A DNA stretch of 64,000 bases from DASVCS01 sp036381495 (GTDB lineage Bacteria; Gemmatimonadota; Gemmatimonadetes; Longimicrobiales; RSA9). The stretch is from contig DASVCS010000034.1 of the NCBI GenBank assembly GCA_036381495.1, forward strand, positions 1-64,000. Reading direction: 5' to 3'. Positions 8,776-17,220 of the stretch are shown one piece after another. The translations under genes and the position numbers were made by a program. Numbering within the stretch: the first letter of the stretch is position 1; each line of letters starts with the position of its first letter. The notes beneath the pieces were generated by a model. That model was not told where the DNA came from. It searched no databases and worked only from the letters and a program-made list of their open reading frames with translations.

Positions 8776-9156
8776 ATGAGACTGCTGTTCCGCGCCGGGA
8801 CCTGCATCGCGGCCGCACTGGCACTGGCCGCCTGCGAGCAGAGCAAGACGGAGCTGATGCCGCTCGAGGCGGCCGCCAACCAACCGGTCAAGGTGGCCGT
8901 GAAGGAGGAGACCGGGCTCGTCGTGCCGCGCGTCACGCGCCCCGGTGCGGAGATCCCCACGGAACCGGTCGAGCTCGCCGGGCGGCGCTGGCAGGCGACT
9001 CCGACGGAATACAGCCTCCCGACCGAGATGGTGCGCCCGGTCGGGACCGCCGACGGCCTCGAACTCTACGCACTCGCCTGGGACGAGGAGCCGTTCGATC
9101 GGCTGCTGACCCCGGTCCGGCCCGGGAGCTGGAGGGAGTTGCTCGAGATCCGGTGA
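8776..9156 (+). CDS. Small lipoprotein, unknown function (126 aa)
   Basis: The ATG follows a purine-rich GGGAGTGGAGAG. The N-terminus MRLLFRAGTCIAAALALAAC is a clear lipoprotein signal (lipobox LAAC, then Glu at +2, not the Asp retention signal). The mature part of about 105 residues is acidic with no recognisable domain; it contains RRWQATPTEYSLPTEMVRPV and ends in ELLEIR. Its stop codon lies inside the first arm of the hairpin at 9150-9178. Confidence 0.7.
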   Translation: MRLLFRAGTCIAAALALAACEQSKTELMPLEAAANQPVKVAVKEETGLVVPRVTRPGAEIPTEPVELAGRRWQATPTEYSLPTEMVRPVGTADGLELYALAWDEEPFDRLLTPVRPGSWRELLEIR

Positions 9157-9178
9157 GCGCCCCACGGGCGCTCACCGG
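9150..9178. terminator. Bidirectional terminator hairpin
   Basis: A perfect 12-bp stem, CCGGTGAGCGCC (9150-9161) with GGCGCTCACCGG (9167-9178), has a 5-base loop. It spans the stop codon of the lipoprotein gene and fills the 30-bp gap to the convergent DPP-IV-type gene, so it probably ends transcripts from both sides. Confidence 0.65.
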
Positions 9179-9186
9179 GCGCCGAC

Positions 9187-11388
9187 CTACAGGTGCTCCT
9201 CGAGCCACTCCGTCATCAGCGTGAACAGGTGCACCTGCGTGTTGCCGCCGGAGATCGAGTGGGTCCGGTTCGGGTACATCATGAAGGCGAACTGTTTGCC
9301 GGCGGCCTCGAGCGCGTTCACGAGTTGCACCGAGTTCTGGAAGTGCACGTTGTCATCGCCGGTGCCGTGGATCAGCAGCAGGTCGGCGGTGAGCCCTTCC
9401 ACGTGCTGGGTCGGCGCGCTCTGCCGGTAGCCTTCGGGGTTCTCCCGCGGCGTGCGCATGTAGCGCTCGGTGTAGATCGTGTCGTAGAGGCGCCAGTCCG
9501 TGACCGGCGCCACGGCGATGCCGGCGCGGAACACATCGCCACCGCGCCCGAGCGTCAGCGTGGTCATGTAGCCGCCGTAGCTCCACCCCCAGATGCCGAT
9601 GCGCTCCGGGTCGACGTACGGCAGTGATGCCAGATAGCGCGCGGCCTCGATCTGGTCCTCGCTCTCGAGCTTGCCGAGGTTCAGGTAGGTGGCCTTCTTG
9701 AAGGCGCTGCCGCGCGCGCCGGTGCCGCGGTTGTCGACGCTCGCCACGATGTAGCCGCGCTGTGCGAGGAGCTGGTGCCAGAGGTAGCGGCTGCCCCCCC
9801 ACGCATCGATGACGGTCTGCGAGCCGGGACCGCCGTAGACGTACATCAGGACCGGGTACGTGCGCGAGGGGTCGAAGTCCGGCGGCCGGATCATGTAGCC
9901 GTTCAGCTTCACGCCGTCATCCGTGGTGAAGCTGAAGAACTCGGGCGCGCGCAACCCCATGGCCGCCAGCTTCTCGGCGATGCGCGCGTTGTCGACCAGC
10001 TTCCGGATCGGCGTGCCGTCGGCTTCGTACAGCCACGCGGCGGGCGGCGTCTCGGCGGTCGAGTGCACGTCGATGAAGTAGTCGTAACCGGGGCTGAAGT
10101 TGGCCGCGTGCGAGCCCGACGCCTGGCTGATGCGTTCGACGGCGCCGCCGTCGAGGCCGACGCGGTAGATGTGTCGCTCGAGCGGTCCCTTCTCGCTGGC
10201 CAGGAAGTAGACCTGGCCGTCCTCCTCGTCGACGCCGTAAAAGGCGAGCACGTCCCACGGGCCCTTGGTGAGCTGCCGAACGAGCGAGCCCTCCCGGTCG
10301 TAGAGGTAGAGGTGATTGTAGCCGTCGCGCTCGCTCGACCAGATGAGCCGCTCGCCACCGTCGATCCAGGTCAGGTCATCATCCACCTCGACCCACGCCG
10401 CATCCGTGTCGCTGAAGAGCAGCCGGGTCTCACCCGTCGTCACATCGGCCAGCAGCACGTCGATCTGGTTCTGGTGCCGGTTCAGCCGCTGGATCACGAT
10501 CTCGGTCGGCGACGCCGCCCACTCCATGCGGGCGAGGTAGACGTCGGTGTGGGCGCCCGTGTCGATCCACGTGGTCTCGCCGGTTTCGAGGTCGACCACG
10601 CCGATCTTCGCGATCGAGTTCGCCTCGCCCGCCTTCGGATAGCGTAGCGGGATGGGCCGGGTGTAGGTGTCCAGCGCGTCGATCATGTAGTACGTGCGGA
10701 TCGGGCTCTGGTCCAGGCGCCAGAACGCGATGCGCCGGCCATCCGGACTCCAGCGCCAGCCGTCGCGCAGGCCGAGCTCCTCCTCGTACACCCAGTCGAA
10801 GGTGCCGTTGATGATGTCCTCGCCGCCGTCGTGCGTGAGGCGCGTCTCGACGCCGGTCTCGAGGTCCGTGACGAAGATGTCGTTGTTCCGGACGAAGCCG
10901 ACCTTGCGCCCATCCGGCGAGAACTTGGCGAACTGCTGCCAGCCCTCGACCGTCGAAATCGGCGTCAGCCGGCGCGTCTCGAGGTCGTAGACGTAGTACT
11001 CGCCTTTCGTGTTCTGGCGCCAGACACGCTGGGAATTCGTGTAGATCAGGAGCTTCGATTCGTCGGGCGACCACTCGTAACCCTCGATCGCGATCGGCTC
11101 GCTGCCGCCGGCAGGGACCAGCGTGGTCCCGTCGATGATCCGGGTGCGCTCGCCCGTCCGCGCGTCCTCGATCCAGAGGTCCGTCGCGCGGGTCCGGGGG
11201 TTCACTTCGACCAGCGAGTAGCGCTCACCGTCGTTCAGCCACTGGCGCGGCGCCAGCCCCTCGAGGCGGAACTCCGCCGAGCCGAAGATCCGCTCGACCG
11301 TGAGCTGCTGCGCCCCCACGGGCGACGCCACGACCGCGAGCGCGAGCCCGAGCCCCAGAACGAGGCCGGGAACCCGAAATTGCCGCAT
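9187..11388 (-). CDS. Secreted dipeptidyl-peptidase IV family prolyl peptidase (S9B)
   Basis: The ATG at 11388 has AAGGTGA 3 bases upstream and starts a signal peptide ending in GAQQ (733 aa). The N-terminal two thirds form the DPP-IV beta-propeller (repeated WSPDG/RIAFWR-type motifs and the double Glu stretch VYEEELGLRDGWRWSPDG typical of DPP-IV substrate binding). The C-terminal alpha/beta-hydrolase domain has Ser in GWSYGGYMT (near residue 603), Asp in GTGDDNVHF (near 676) and His in NRTHSISGG (near 709). It should remove X-Pro or X-Ala dipeptides from peptides in the periplasm. It is divergent from the OmpA-like gene across a 374-bp region with a dispersed repeat. Confidence 0.92.
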   Translation of the reverse strand: MRQFRVPGLVLGLGLALAVVASPVGAQQLTVERIFGSAEFRLEGLAPRQWLNDGERYSLVEVNPRTRATDLWIEDARTGERTRIIDGTTLVPAGGSEPIAIEGYEWSPDESKLLIYTNSQRVWRQNTKGEYYVYDLETRRLTPISTVEGWQQFAKFSPDGRKVGFVRNNDIFVTDLETGVETRLTHDGGEDIINGTFDWVYEEELGLRDGWRWSPDGRRIAFWRLDQSPIRTYYMIDALDTYTRPIPLRYPKAGEANSIAKIGVVDLETGETTWIDTGAHTDVYLARMEWAASPTEIVIQRLNRHQNQIDVLLADVTTGETRLLFSDTDAAWVEVDDDLTWIDGGERLIWSSERDGYNHLYLYDREGSLVRQLTKGPWDVLAFYGVDEEDGQVYFLASEKGPLERHIYRVGLDGGAVERISQASGSHAANFSPGYDYFIDVHSTAETPPAAWLYEADGTPIRKLVDNARIAEKLAAMGLRAPEFFSFTTDDGVKLNGYMIRPPDFDPSRTYPVLMYVYGGPGSQTVIDAWGGSRYLWHQLLAQRGYIVASVDNRGTGARGSAFKKATYLNLGKLESEDQIEAARYLASLPYVDPERIGIWGWSYGGYMTTLTLGRGGDVFRAGIAVAPVTDWRLYDTIYTERYMRTPRENPEGYRQSAPTQHVEGLTADLLLIHGTGDDNVHFQNSVQLVNALEAAGKQFAFMMYPNRTHSISGGNTQVHLFTLMTEWLEEHL

Positions 11389-11513
11389 CGTCACCTTTTC
11401 CGAAGCGAGTTCATTCGTCGCCGGCGCGCGGATGAGGCCGGGCGTGCCGGACTGCCGCCGGAATATACTCGTTCCTCGGCGAAAAGTGTCTCGGGTCGTG
11501 GTCCGGGGAGAGA

Positions 11514-11607
11514 GCGATTCACCCGCGGGTTCGGAGCCGCGCGGCCGCTCGCCGCGCATCGGCTCGCGGGCGCGTACGGCTCGGAAGTGACGCGAGAGCC
11601 GCTCCAG
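11514..11607 (+). repeat. Dispersed intergenic repeat of about 93 bp, copy 1 of 3
   Basis: This segment matches 20669-20761 and 46280-46372 over its whole length, all in the same orientation. Nearly invariant blocks are GCGGGTTC, GCCGCGCGG, a CTCGCCGCGC-like stretch, TCGG-TTCGCG and GAAGTGACGCGA, and it ends with CGCTC. Copy 1 carries one extra base (GCGCATCGG). It lies in the divergent region between the DPP-IV-type and OmpA-like genes. No open frame is shared by all copies as a plausible protein. Confidence 0.75.
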
Positions 11608-11646
11608 CGTGACATCGGGATGGAGCATTTCGGCGTCCCGATCGTA

Positions 11647-11652
11647 TATAAT
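11647..11652 (+). promoter_or_regulatory. Possible -10 element for the OmpA-like gene
   Basis: A perfect TATAAT lies in the AT-rich patch ATCGTATATAATCGG, 110 bp upstream of the OmpA-like start. No good -35 box lies 16-18 bp upstream, so the assignment is weak. The rest of 11608-11762 shows nothing further. Confidence 0.35.
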
Positions 11653-11762
11653 CGGACCGCCGCGCGCCGGAACGATGGTGCGAGCGGTCGGCCCCCTCTC
11701 CCCGCCGACCCCGCAGGCCCGGCGCGCCGATACCGAAGCTCACCAATACGAGAGGTCACGAC

Positions 11763-12449
11763 ATGAGCGGACACCGGAGTTCGATGGCAGGGGCGATCCT
11801 CATCACCGCGTTGCTGCCGGCCGCGTTCGCGGGGTGCAGCCAGTTGAGCCGGACGCAGAAGGGCGCGCTGATCGGCGCCGGCGGCGGCGCGGCCGTGGGC
11901 GCCGTCATCGGCAAGGCGACCGGCTCGACCGCGCGCGGCGCGATCATCGGCGCCGCCGTCGGCGGTGCGGCCGGCGCACTCATCGGCCACCACATGGACG
12001 AGCAGGCCAAGGAGCTGGAAGTCGCGATCCCCGGCGCGACCGTCCAGCGCGTGGGCGAGGGCATCGTCGTCACCTTCGACAGCGGCATCCTCTTCGACTT
12101 CGACTCGGCCGTGCTCCGCGCCGAAGCACGCGAGAACCTGCGCAACCTGGCCCAGAGCCTCCAGGAACACGACCAGACCGAGGTCGTGCTCGTGGGGCAC
12201 ACGGACGCCGTCGGCTCGGACTCCTACAACCAGGAACTCTCCCGCCGGCGCGCCCAGTCGGCCGTGGACTACCTCGTCTCGCTCGGCGTGGCGCCCTCCC
12301 GCATCCGCGCCGTCGGCCGGGGCGAGACCGAGCCGATCGCCTCGAACGACACCGAGGCCGGTCGCCAGGAGAACCGACGCGTCGAGGTCGCCATCTTCGC
12401 GGGCGAGGCGATGCGGCAGGAGGCGATGCGGCAGGCGGGAGGGATCTGA
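11763..12449 (+). CDS. OmpA-family lipoprotein with glycine zipper (YiaD-like)
   Basis: The 228-residue protein starts with a signal ending in lipobox FAGC. A glycine-zipper segment (GALIGAGGGAAVGAVIGKAT, then a second GAIIGAAVGGAAGALIG stretch) covers residues 38-78. The C-terminal OmpA domain has FDFDSAVLRAEARENL and the peptidoglycan-binding pattern VVLVGHTDAVGSDSYNQELS, then RIRAVGRGETEPIASN and a final RRVEV. The family tethers the outer membrane to peptidoglycan. The repeat-rich region 12450-12722 follows it. Confidence 0.92.
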   Translation: MSGHRSSMAGAILITALLPAAFAGCSQLSRTQKGALIGAGGGAAVGAVIGKATGSTARGAIIGAAVGGAAGALIGHHMDEQAKELEVAIPGATVQRVGEGIVVTFDSGILFDFDSAVLRAEARENLRNLAQSLQEHDQTEVVLVGHTDAVGSDSYNQELSRRRAQSAVDYLVSLGVAPSRIRAVGRGETEPIASNDTEAGRQENRRVEVAIFAGEAMRQEAMRQAGGI

Positions 12450-12477
12450 TATCAGGTTCGCGGGAACCGGTCACCGC

Positions 12478-12537
12478 TACTGCACGGGAACGGGAGCGGC
12501 GGCTCCTCGATACTGCACGGGAACGGGAGCGGCGGCT
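12478..12537 (+). repeat. Tandem direct repeat, two 27-base units
   Basis: The unit that begins TACTGCACGGGAACGGGAGC occurs at 12478-12504 and again at 12511-12537, a 33-bp period. It directly precedes the composite CGTTTA repeat and shares its GGGAGCGGCGGC component. Confidence 0.7.
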
Positions 12538-12660
12538 GCGCCGCCTGGAGCGGGAACGTTTACGTTTACGGTAAACGTGGGCGCCCACCCGTGCCCGTAA
12601 ACGTAAACGTGGAAACGGAGGCTTCCTTCGGGCGCCCCGCTCCCGCTCCGGCTCCGAGGG
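12524..12660. repeat. Composite CGTTTA intergenic repeat with long inverted arms, copy 1
   Basis: Bases 12524-12571 are identical over 48 bases to 31895-31942. They hold a GGCGGC/GCCGCC mini-hairpin and the double unit CGTTTACGTTTACGG. The 16-base arm 12556-12571 is exactly complementary to 12595-12610, and the spacer holds a perfect 12-base palindrome (GTGGGCGCCCAC, 12577-12588), so a large nested cruciform is possible. The second module (to 12660) contains, read on the minus strand, GCGCCCGAAGGAAGCC, found again near 31990 and in 50598-50660. The layout resembles inverted-pair (BIME-type) palindromic elements. Confidence 0.75.
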
Positions 12661-12701
12661 GGCGCCCCGAACCACGCACGGTCCAGGCGAACTCGATATG
12701 A

Positions 12702-12722
12702 GGCGGCGCCGTCGGCGCCGCC
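12702..12722. terminator. GC hairpin followed by GGGATCGGG
   Basis: GGCGGCGCC and GGCGCCGCC form a perfect 9-bp stem with loop GTC. It is followed by GGGATCGGGATCGGGCGC, and the same combination occurs after the GH3 gene at 23194-23230. It may end transcription from the OmpA-like gene or belong to a repeat family. Confidence 0.45.
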
Positions 12723-12877
12723 GGGATCGGGATCGGGCGCCCGCCCCGCCGCCCCCGGTCACGCGTGACCGATCCCGGCCACTCTACCGCAGCATGTACG
12801 TAGGCACGTGACGCGGCGTGTGTGGGCGTCGAACGGGCGCCCACCACATCTCCGGCCTTGACAAACGCTTCCTCGGG

Positions 12878-12891
12878 TGAAAACGTTTACA
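12878..12891. promoter_or_regulatory. LacI-family operator-like palindrome upstream of the regulator
   Basis: TGAAAACGTTTACA is centred on CG and matches the operator pattern of LacI/CcpA-type repressors (TGWAAACGTTTWCA) with at most one symmetric mismatch. It lies 115 bp before the lacI-type gene. A TTGACA sits just upstream at 12858-12863, so a bound repressor would overlap the promoter. This suggests autoregulation of the regulator and the susC/susD genes behind it. Confidence 0.6.
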
Positions 12892-13006
12892 CCTCGATGC
12901 GTGTTCGAGGCGGGTCTGCGCATGCCGTGGTGTCGTTTCCGGATGCGCCGCGTCCCTCGCGGTGCGGCGGCGGCCGAGGCGGGATCCGCTCCAACCGGAA
13001 TTCGCC

Positions 13007-14077
13007 ATGGCCGTGACGATCAAGGAAGTGGCCCGGCGGGCGGGCGTCTCCGTCGCGACGGTTTCGCGGGTGTTCAACAACAGCGGGCCGGTGAGCGAGG
13101 AGACGCGGCGGCGGATCCACGCGGTGGCGAAGCGGCTGCGGTACACGCCGAACAGTGCTGCGCGGAGTCTGATCACGAGTCGGACGAGCGCGGTGGGGGT
13201 GCTTCTGCCGGATCTGTACGGCGAGTTCTTTTCGGAAGTGATCCGTGGGATCGACCGTACGGCCCAGGCGCACGGCTACCATCTGCTGGTGTCGGGGTGG
13301 CACAACGACCGGGCGGCGATCGAGACGATGTTACGGTCGATGCGCGGGCGTGTGGATGGCCTGATCGTGATGTCGCCCCACCTGGATGCCCGCGCGCTGA
13401 CGACGAACCTTCCCGAGAATCTTCCTGCCGTTCTGCTGAACTGTCCTGTCGAGGGTGACGCGTTCGACGCTCTGAACATCGACAACTTCGGGGGTGCGTA
13501 CGAGATGGTGCGTCATCTGGTGGCGCACGGGCATCGGCGCGTGGCGTTGATCAAGGGGGCGGAGGCGAACCACGACGCGCAGGAGCGCCAGCGGGGATAC
13601 CGCGCGGCGCTGCGGGATGGTGGAGCGGAGTGGTCGGAGTCGCTCGAGCTGGCGGGCGACTTCAAGGAGTCGTCGGGATACCGCGCGGCGCTGGAGGCGC
13701 TGGCGCTCGAGCCGCGGCCGACGGCGATCTTCGCGGCGAACGATTCGATGGCGATCGGCGCGCTGAGCGCGTTGCGGGAGTCGGGGCTGAGCGTGCCGGG
13801 TGAGATGGCGGTGGCGGGGTTCGACGACATCCCGATCGCGCGCTACGTGACGCCGTCGCTCTCATCGGTCCACGTTGCGATCGACGAGTTGGGCGCCCGT
13901 GCGTGCGACCGGCTGATCGAGGCGGTGAAAGAGAAGAACCGGCATCAGCGGCGGCAGGAGCAGCTGCCGACGCGGCTGGTCCTCCGGGATAGTTGCGGCT
14001 GTCGGGACGGGGCGGCCGACCGAGCGGGCCCGACGCCTGAGGGTCCCGCGAGCCCGGATGAACTCCACGCGATGTAG
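13007..14077 (+). CDS. LacI-family transcriptional regulator of the sugar cluster
   Basis: The chosen ATG (13007) gives the standard LacI N-terminus MAVTIKEVARRAGVSVATVS; an in-frame start 45 bp upstream would add 15 arginine-rich residues. The helix-turn-helix covers residues 4-26 and the hinge and dimer arm follow (RYTPNSAARSL). The periplasmic-binding-like sensor domain spans residues 60-330, with VGVLLPDLYGEFFSEVIRGI, TAIFAANDSMAIGAL and VAGFDDIPIARYVTPSLSSV. The C-terminal tail contains CGC. It precedes susC by 30 bp and probably represses the cluster until a sugar ligand binds. The predicted operator is at 12878-12891. Confidence 0.93.
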   Translation: MAVTIKEVARRAGVSVATVSRVFNNSGPVSEETRRRIHAVAKRLRYTPNSAARSLITSRTSAVGVLLPDLYGEFFSEVIRGIDRTAQAHGYHLLVSGWHNDRAAIETMLRSMRGRVDGLIVMSPHLDARALTTNLPENLPAVLLNCPVEGDAFDALNIDNFGGAYEMVRHLVAHGHRRVALIKGAEANHDAQERQRGYRAALRDGGAEWSESLELAGDFKESSGYRAALEALALEPRPTAIFAANDSMAIGALSALRESGLSVPGEMAVAGFDDIPIARYVTPSLSSVHVAIDELGARACDRLIEAVKEKNRHQRRQEQLPTRLVLRDSCGCRDGAADRAGPTPEGPASPDELHAM

Positions 14078-14107
14078 CGTCCGTCCACCCAAGCATGAGG
14101 TGAGGCC

Positions 14108-17100
14108 ATGAGTCGAATTCCATTCGAATGCTGTAGCGCCCGGCACGGGGCGCAGATCGGTGAACGCTGTCCGGTCCCGCCCGAGCGTGGTCGCGGCGGT
14201 CCGCGAGAGCGGGGGATGGCGCCTGGATGGCGCGTGATCCTCTCGGGGCTCGTGCTGTTGCTCGCGGTTCCGGCGGCTGCGCTGGCGCAGGAGCGGATCA
14301 CGGGCCGTGTGACGGCGGGCGACGACGGCCGCCCGCTGGCCGGAGTGAGCGTCTACATCAAGGGGACGGACATCGGGACGCTCACGGGCACGAACGGGCG
14401 GTACGTGCTGGAGGGCGGAAGCGCGGGCGATACGCTCGTGTTCGCGCTGATCGGGTTCCGCCAGCAGGAGGTGGTGGCGAGCGGCCGCGCGGTGGTGGAC
14501 GTCGTCCTCGAGGCGGATGTGCTGCGGCTCGATGAGCTGGTGGTCGTGGGCTACGGCACGCAGCAGCGGCGGGACGTCACGGGCTCGGTCACGAGCATCG
14601 AGGCGGAGGAGCTGGCCGAGACGGTGACGCCGTCGGTGGTGCAGGCGCTTCAGGGGAAGGCGGCGGGTGTGCAGGTGACACCGATCTCGGGCGAGCCGGG
14701 CCAGGGCGCGGTGGTCCGGATCCGGGGCGTCGGCACGCTGAACGATGCCTCGCCGCTCTACGTGGTCGATGGGATGCTGCTCGACGACATCGGCTTCCTG
14801 ACGACGGCGGACATCGAATCCGTCCAGGTCCTGAAGGACGCGTCGGCGACGGCGATCTACGGATCGCGCGGCGCGAACGGCGTGATCATCATCCGCACCC
14901 GACGCGGCACGTTGAACCGGCCGACGCAGTTCACGGCGCGCGCGTACATGGGCAGCCAGCGGGTGATCGATCCGATCGACATGGTCAACGCGCAGCAGTA
15001 CGCGATGCTGGCGAACGAGCTGGCGGCGAACACGGGCGCGCCGGCGTACTTCCCGGACCCGAACGAGGTCGGCCCCGGCACGAACTGGCAGGACCAGATC
15101 TTCGACGCCGCGCCGATCCAGGACTACCAGGTCACGGCATCCGGCGGCACGGACCGGGTGACGTACTACTTCGGCGCCGACTACATGAAGCAGGCGGGCG
15201 TCATCCCGCGCTCGGAGTTCTCGCGGCTCACGCTGCGCGCGAACAACGCGTACCAGCTCACCGACCGCGTGAGGATCGGCCACAACCTGAACTTCTCGCA
15301 CCGGGAGGATCCGGAGGCGCCGGGCGTACTGCGCGCCCTCTACTACGCGGATCCGACCATCCCTCCGCGCGACGGAGCGGGCGAGTTCAGCAACGGGAGC
15401 CTGCGTTCGAGTGCGGGCAATCCGATGGCGGCGATCTTCTACACCCACAACGAGGGCGGCGCCGATCGACTGGTCGGGACGGTGTACGGCGAGGCCAACA
15501 TTGCGGAGGGGTTCACGTTCCGCTCGAACTTCGGGCTGGACTACGAGCAGAGCCATCTGCGCAGGTTCACGCCGGAGTTCTTCGTCTCGCCGACGCAGCA
15601 GAACACGGAATCGGACCTGCTGGTCCGGCGGGATTACGCCCGCTCGTGGCTGTGGGACAACACGCTCACGTACGACTACGCCTCGGACCGGCACCGTCTG
15701 TCGGTGCTCGGCGGGATCACCGCGCAGTCCTTCTACTCGGAGCGGTTGGAGGGGACGCGCACGAACGTGGTGGGTGAGGGCGAGAACCTCTGGTACCTGA
15801 ACGCCGGCGACGCGGAGGGGCAGACCAACGCCAACTTCGCCGAAGACTGGCGTATGCTGTCCTATCTCTTCCGGACCAACTACACCTTCCTCGACCGCTA
15901 CATGTTCACCGGCTCGCTGCGGCTCGACGGTTCGTCGCGCTTCGGCGAAGAGAACCGCTACGGCCTCTTCCCCTCCGTCGCGGTGGGCTGGGACCTTTCC
16001 GGCGAGTCGTTCCTCGAGGACGTCGATGCGATCTCGGCGCTGAAGCTGCGCGCGAGCTGGGGCAAGATCGGCAACGACAAGATCGGCGCGTATCCGGGGG
16101 TGCCGGTGGTCACCGGCAACCTGAACGCCGTCTTCGGGCCGGGTGGCTCGCTCGTCTTCGGCGCGACGCCGATCGAGCTGGCGAACCCGAACGTGAAGTG
16201 GGAGGAGACGACGCAGACGAACGTCGGCGCCGACGTCGCACTGGCCGACGGCCGCTTGCAGGCGACGCTCGAGTACTACAACCGGGAGACGGACGGGATC
16301 CTGGTCCGTGTCCCGATCCCGCGGTACGTGGGCGCGAGCCAGGAGCCGTTCGTCAACGCCGCCCGGGTGCGGAACCGCGGCATCGAGGGCTCGCTCGCGT
16401 GGAGCGGCACGATCGGCGGACTGCGCGTCGATGTGGGAGTCAACGGCGCGACCGTGGACAACGAGGTCCTTGCGCTGGGCGGCGGCCGCGAGGAGATCCT
16501 GGCCGGCGGTCTCGGCAACGAAGTCACGTTCACCACGCGGACGGTCGTGGGCGAGCCGATCGGCTCGTTCTGGGGCTTCAAGGTCGAGGGTGTGTTCCAG
16601 ACGCCGGAGGAGATCGCCAACTCGCCGATCCGCGGCCCCGAGCAGCCGGGCGACCTGCGCTACGCCGATCTGAACGGCGATGGCGTCATCACCAATGACG
16701 ACAAGACGTTCATCGGCTCGCCGATCCCGGACTTCACCTACGGCGCCCACGTGAACCTGAACTGGGGGGCGTTCGACCTGGCGCTCGGTTTCAGCGGGAT
16801 GTCGGGCAACGAGGTGTTCAACGGGAAGAAGGCGGTCCGGTTCGGCGTCGAGAACTTCGAGACGTCGTACCTCGACCGCTGGCACGGGCCGGGCACGAGC
16901 AACACGGAGCCGCGCGTCACGAACGCGGGCCACAACTACCTGGCGTCCGAGCGGTTCATCGAAGACGGCTCGTTCTTCAAGGTGCAGAGCGCGGTGCTGG
17001 GCTACCGGCTGCCGCCGGCGGTCACGAGCCGGCTGAACGTGGACGGGGCCCGGCTCTACGTGAGCGCGACCAATCCGCTCCTGCTCACGGATTACAGCGG

Positions 17101-17206
17101 CTACACGCCCGAGCTCATTGCGGGGAGCGTGATCGCGAGCGGCATCGACCTCGGCGTCTATCCGCCGGCGCGGACCGTCGTCGTCGGCGTGGACGTGACG
17201 TTCTGA
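14108..17206 (+). CDS. SusC/RagA-family TonB-linked outer-membrane transporter
   Basis: It begins 30 bp after the regulator with a good ribosome site (GAGGTGAGG). That start puts 36 polar residues before the signal peptide, so ATG at 14216 (MAPGWRVILSGL...) is a serious alternative. Domains in order: signal peptide ending ALAQ; carboxypeptidase-regulatory-like domain (GRVTAGDDGRPLAGVSVYIK); TonB plug beginning VVVGYGTQQRRDVTGSV with VLKDASATAIYGSRGANGVI; then a beta-barrel to the end, about 1000 residues in all. SusC proteins import oligosaccharides or peptides across the outer membrane using TonB energy, with SusD as the lid. The pair with the next gene is typical. Confidence 0.95.
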   Translation: MSRIPFECCSARHGAQIGERCPVPPERGRGGPRERGMAPGWRVILSGLVLLLAVPAAALAQERITGRVTAGDDGRPLAGVSVYIKGTDIGTLTGTNGRYVLEGGSAGDTLVFALIGFRQQEVVASGRAVVDVVLEADVLRLDELVVVGYGTQQRRDVTGSVTSIEAEELAETVTPSVVQALQGKAAGVQVTPISGEPGQGAVVRIRGVGTLNDASPLYVVDGMLLDDIGFLTTADIESVQVLKDASATAIYGSRGANGVIIIRTRRGTLNRPTQFTARAYMGSQRVIDPIDMVNAQQYAMLANELAANTGAPAYFPDPNEVGPGTNWQDQIFDAAPIQDYQVTASGGTDRVTYYFGADYMKQAGVIPRSEFSRLTLRANNAYQLTDRVRIGHNLNFSHREDPEAPGVLRALYYADPTIPPRDGAGEFSNGSLRSSAGNPMAAIFYTHNEGGADRLVGTVYGEANIAEGFTFRSNFGLDYEQSHLRRFTPEFFVSPTQQNTESDLLVRRDYARSWLWDNTLTYDYASDRHRLSVLGGITAQSFYSERLEGTRTNVVGEGENLWYLNAGDAEGQTNANFAEDWRMLSYLFRTNYTFLDRYMFTGSLRLDGSSRFGEENRYGLFPSVAVGWDLSGESFLEDVDAISALKLRASWGKIGNDKIGAYPGVPVVTGNLNAVFGPGGSLVFGATPIELANPNVKWEETTQTNVGADVALADGRLQATLEYYNRETDGILVRVPIPRYVGASQEPFVNAARVRNRGIEGSLAWSGTIGGLRVDVGVNGATVDNEVLALGGGREEILAGGLGNEVTFTTRTVVGEPIGSFWGFKVEGVFQTPEEIANSPIRGPEQPGDLRYADLNGDGVITNDDKTFIGSPIPDFTYGAHVNLNWGAFDLALGFSGMSGNEVFNGKKAVRFGVENFETSYLDRWHGPGTSNTEPRVTNAGHNYLASERFIEDGSFFKVQSAVLGYRLPPAVTSRLNVDGARLYVSATNPLLLTDYSGYTPELIAGSVIASGIDLGVYPPARTVVVGVDVTF

Positions 17207-17220
17207 ACCCGTAACCCAGG

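Noticed and set aside
13862..16933. Very long open frame antisense to susC
   Set aside because: It is rich in Arg, Asp and Val with no domain, and it is the usual by-product of high GC opposite a real gene with clear SusC motifs.
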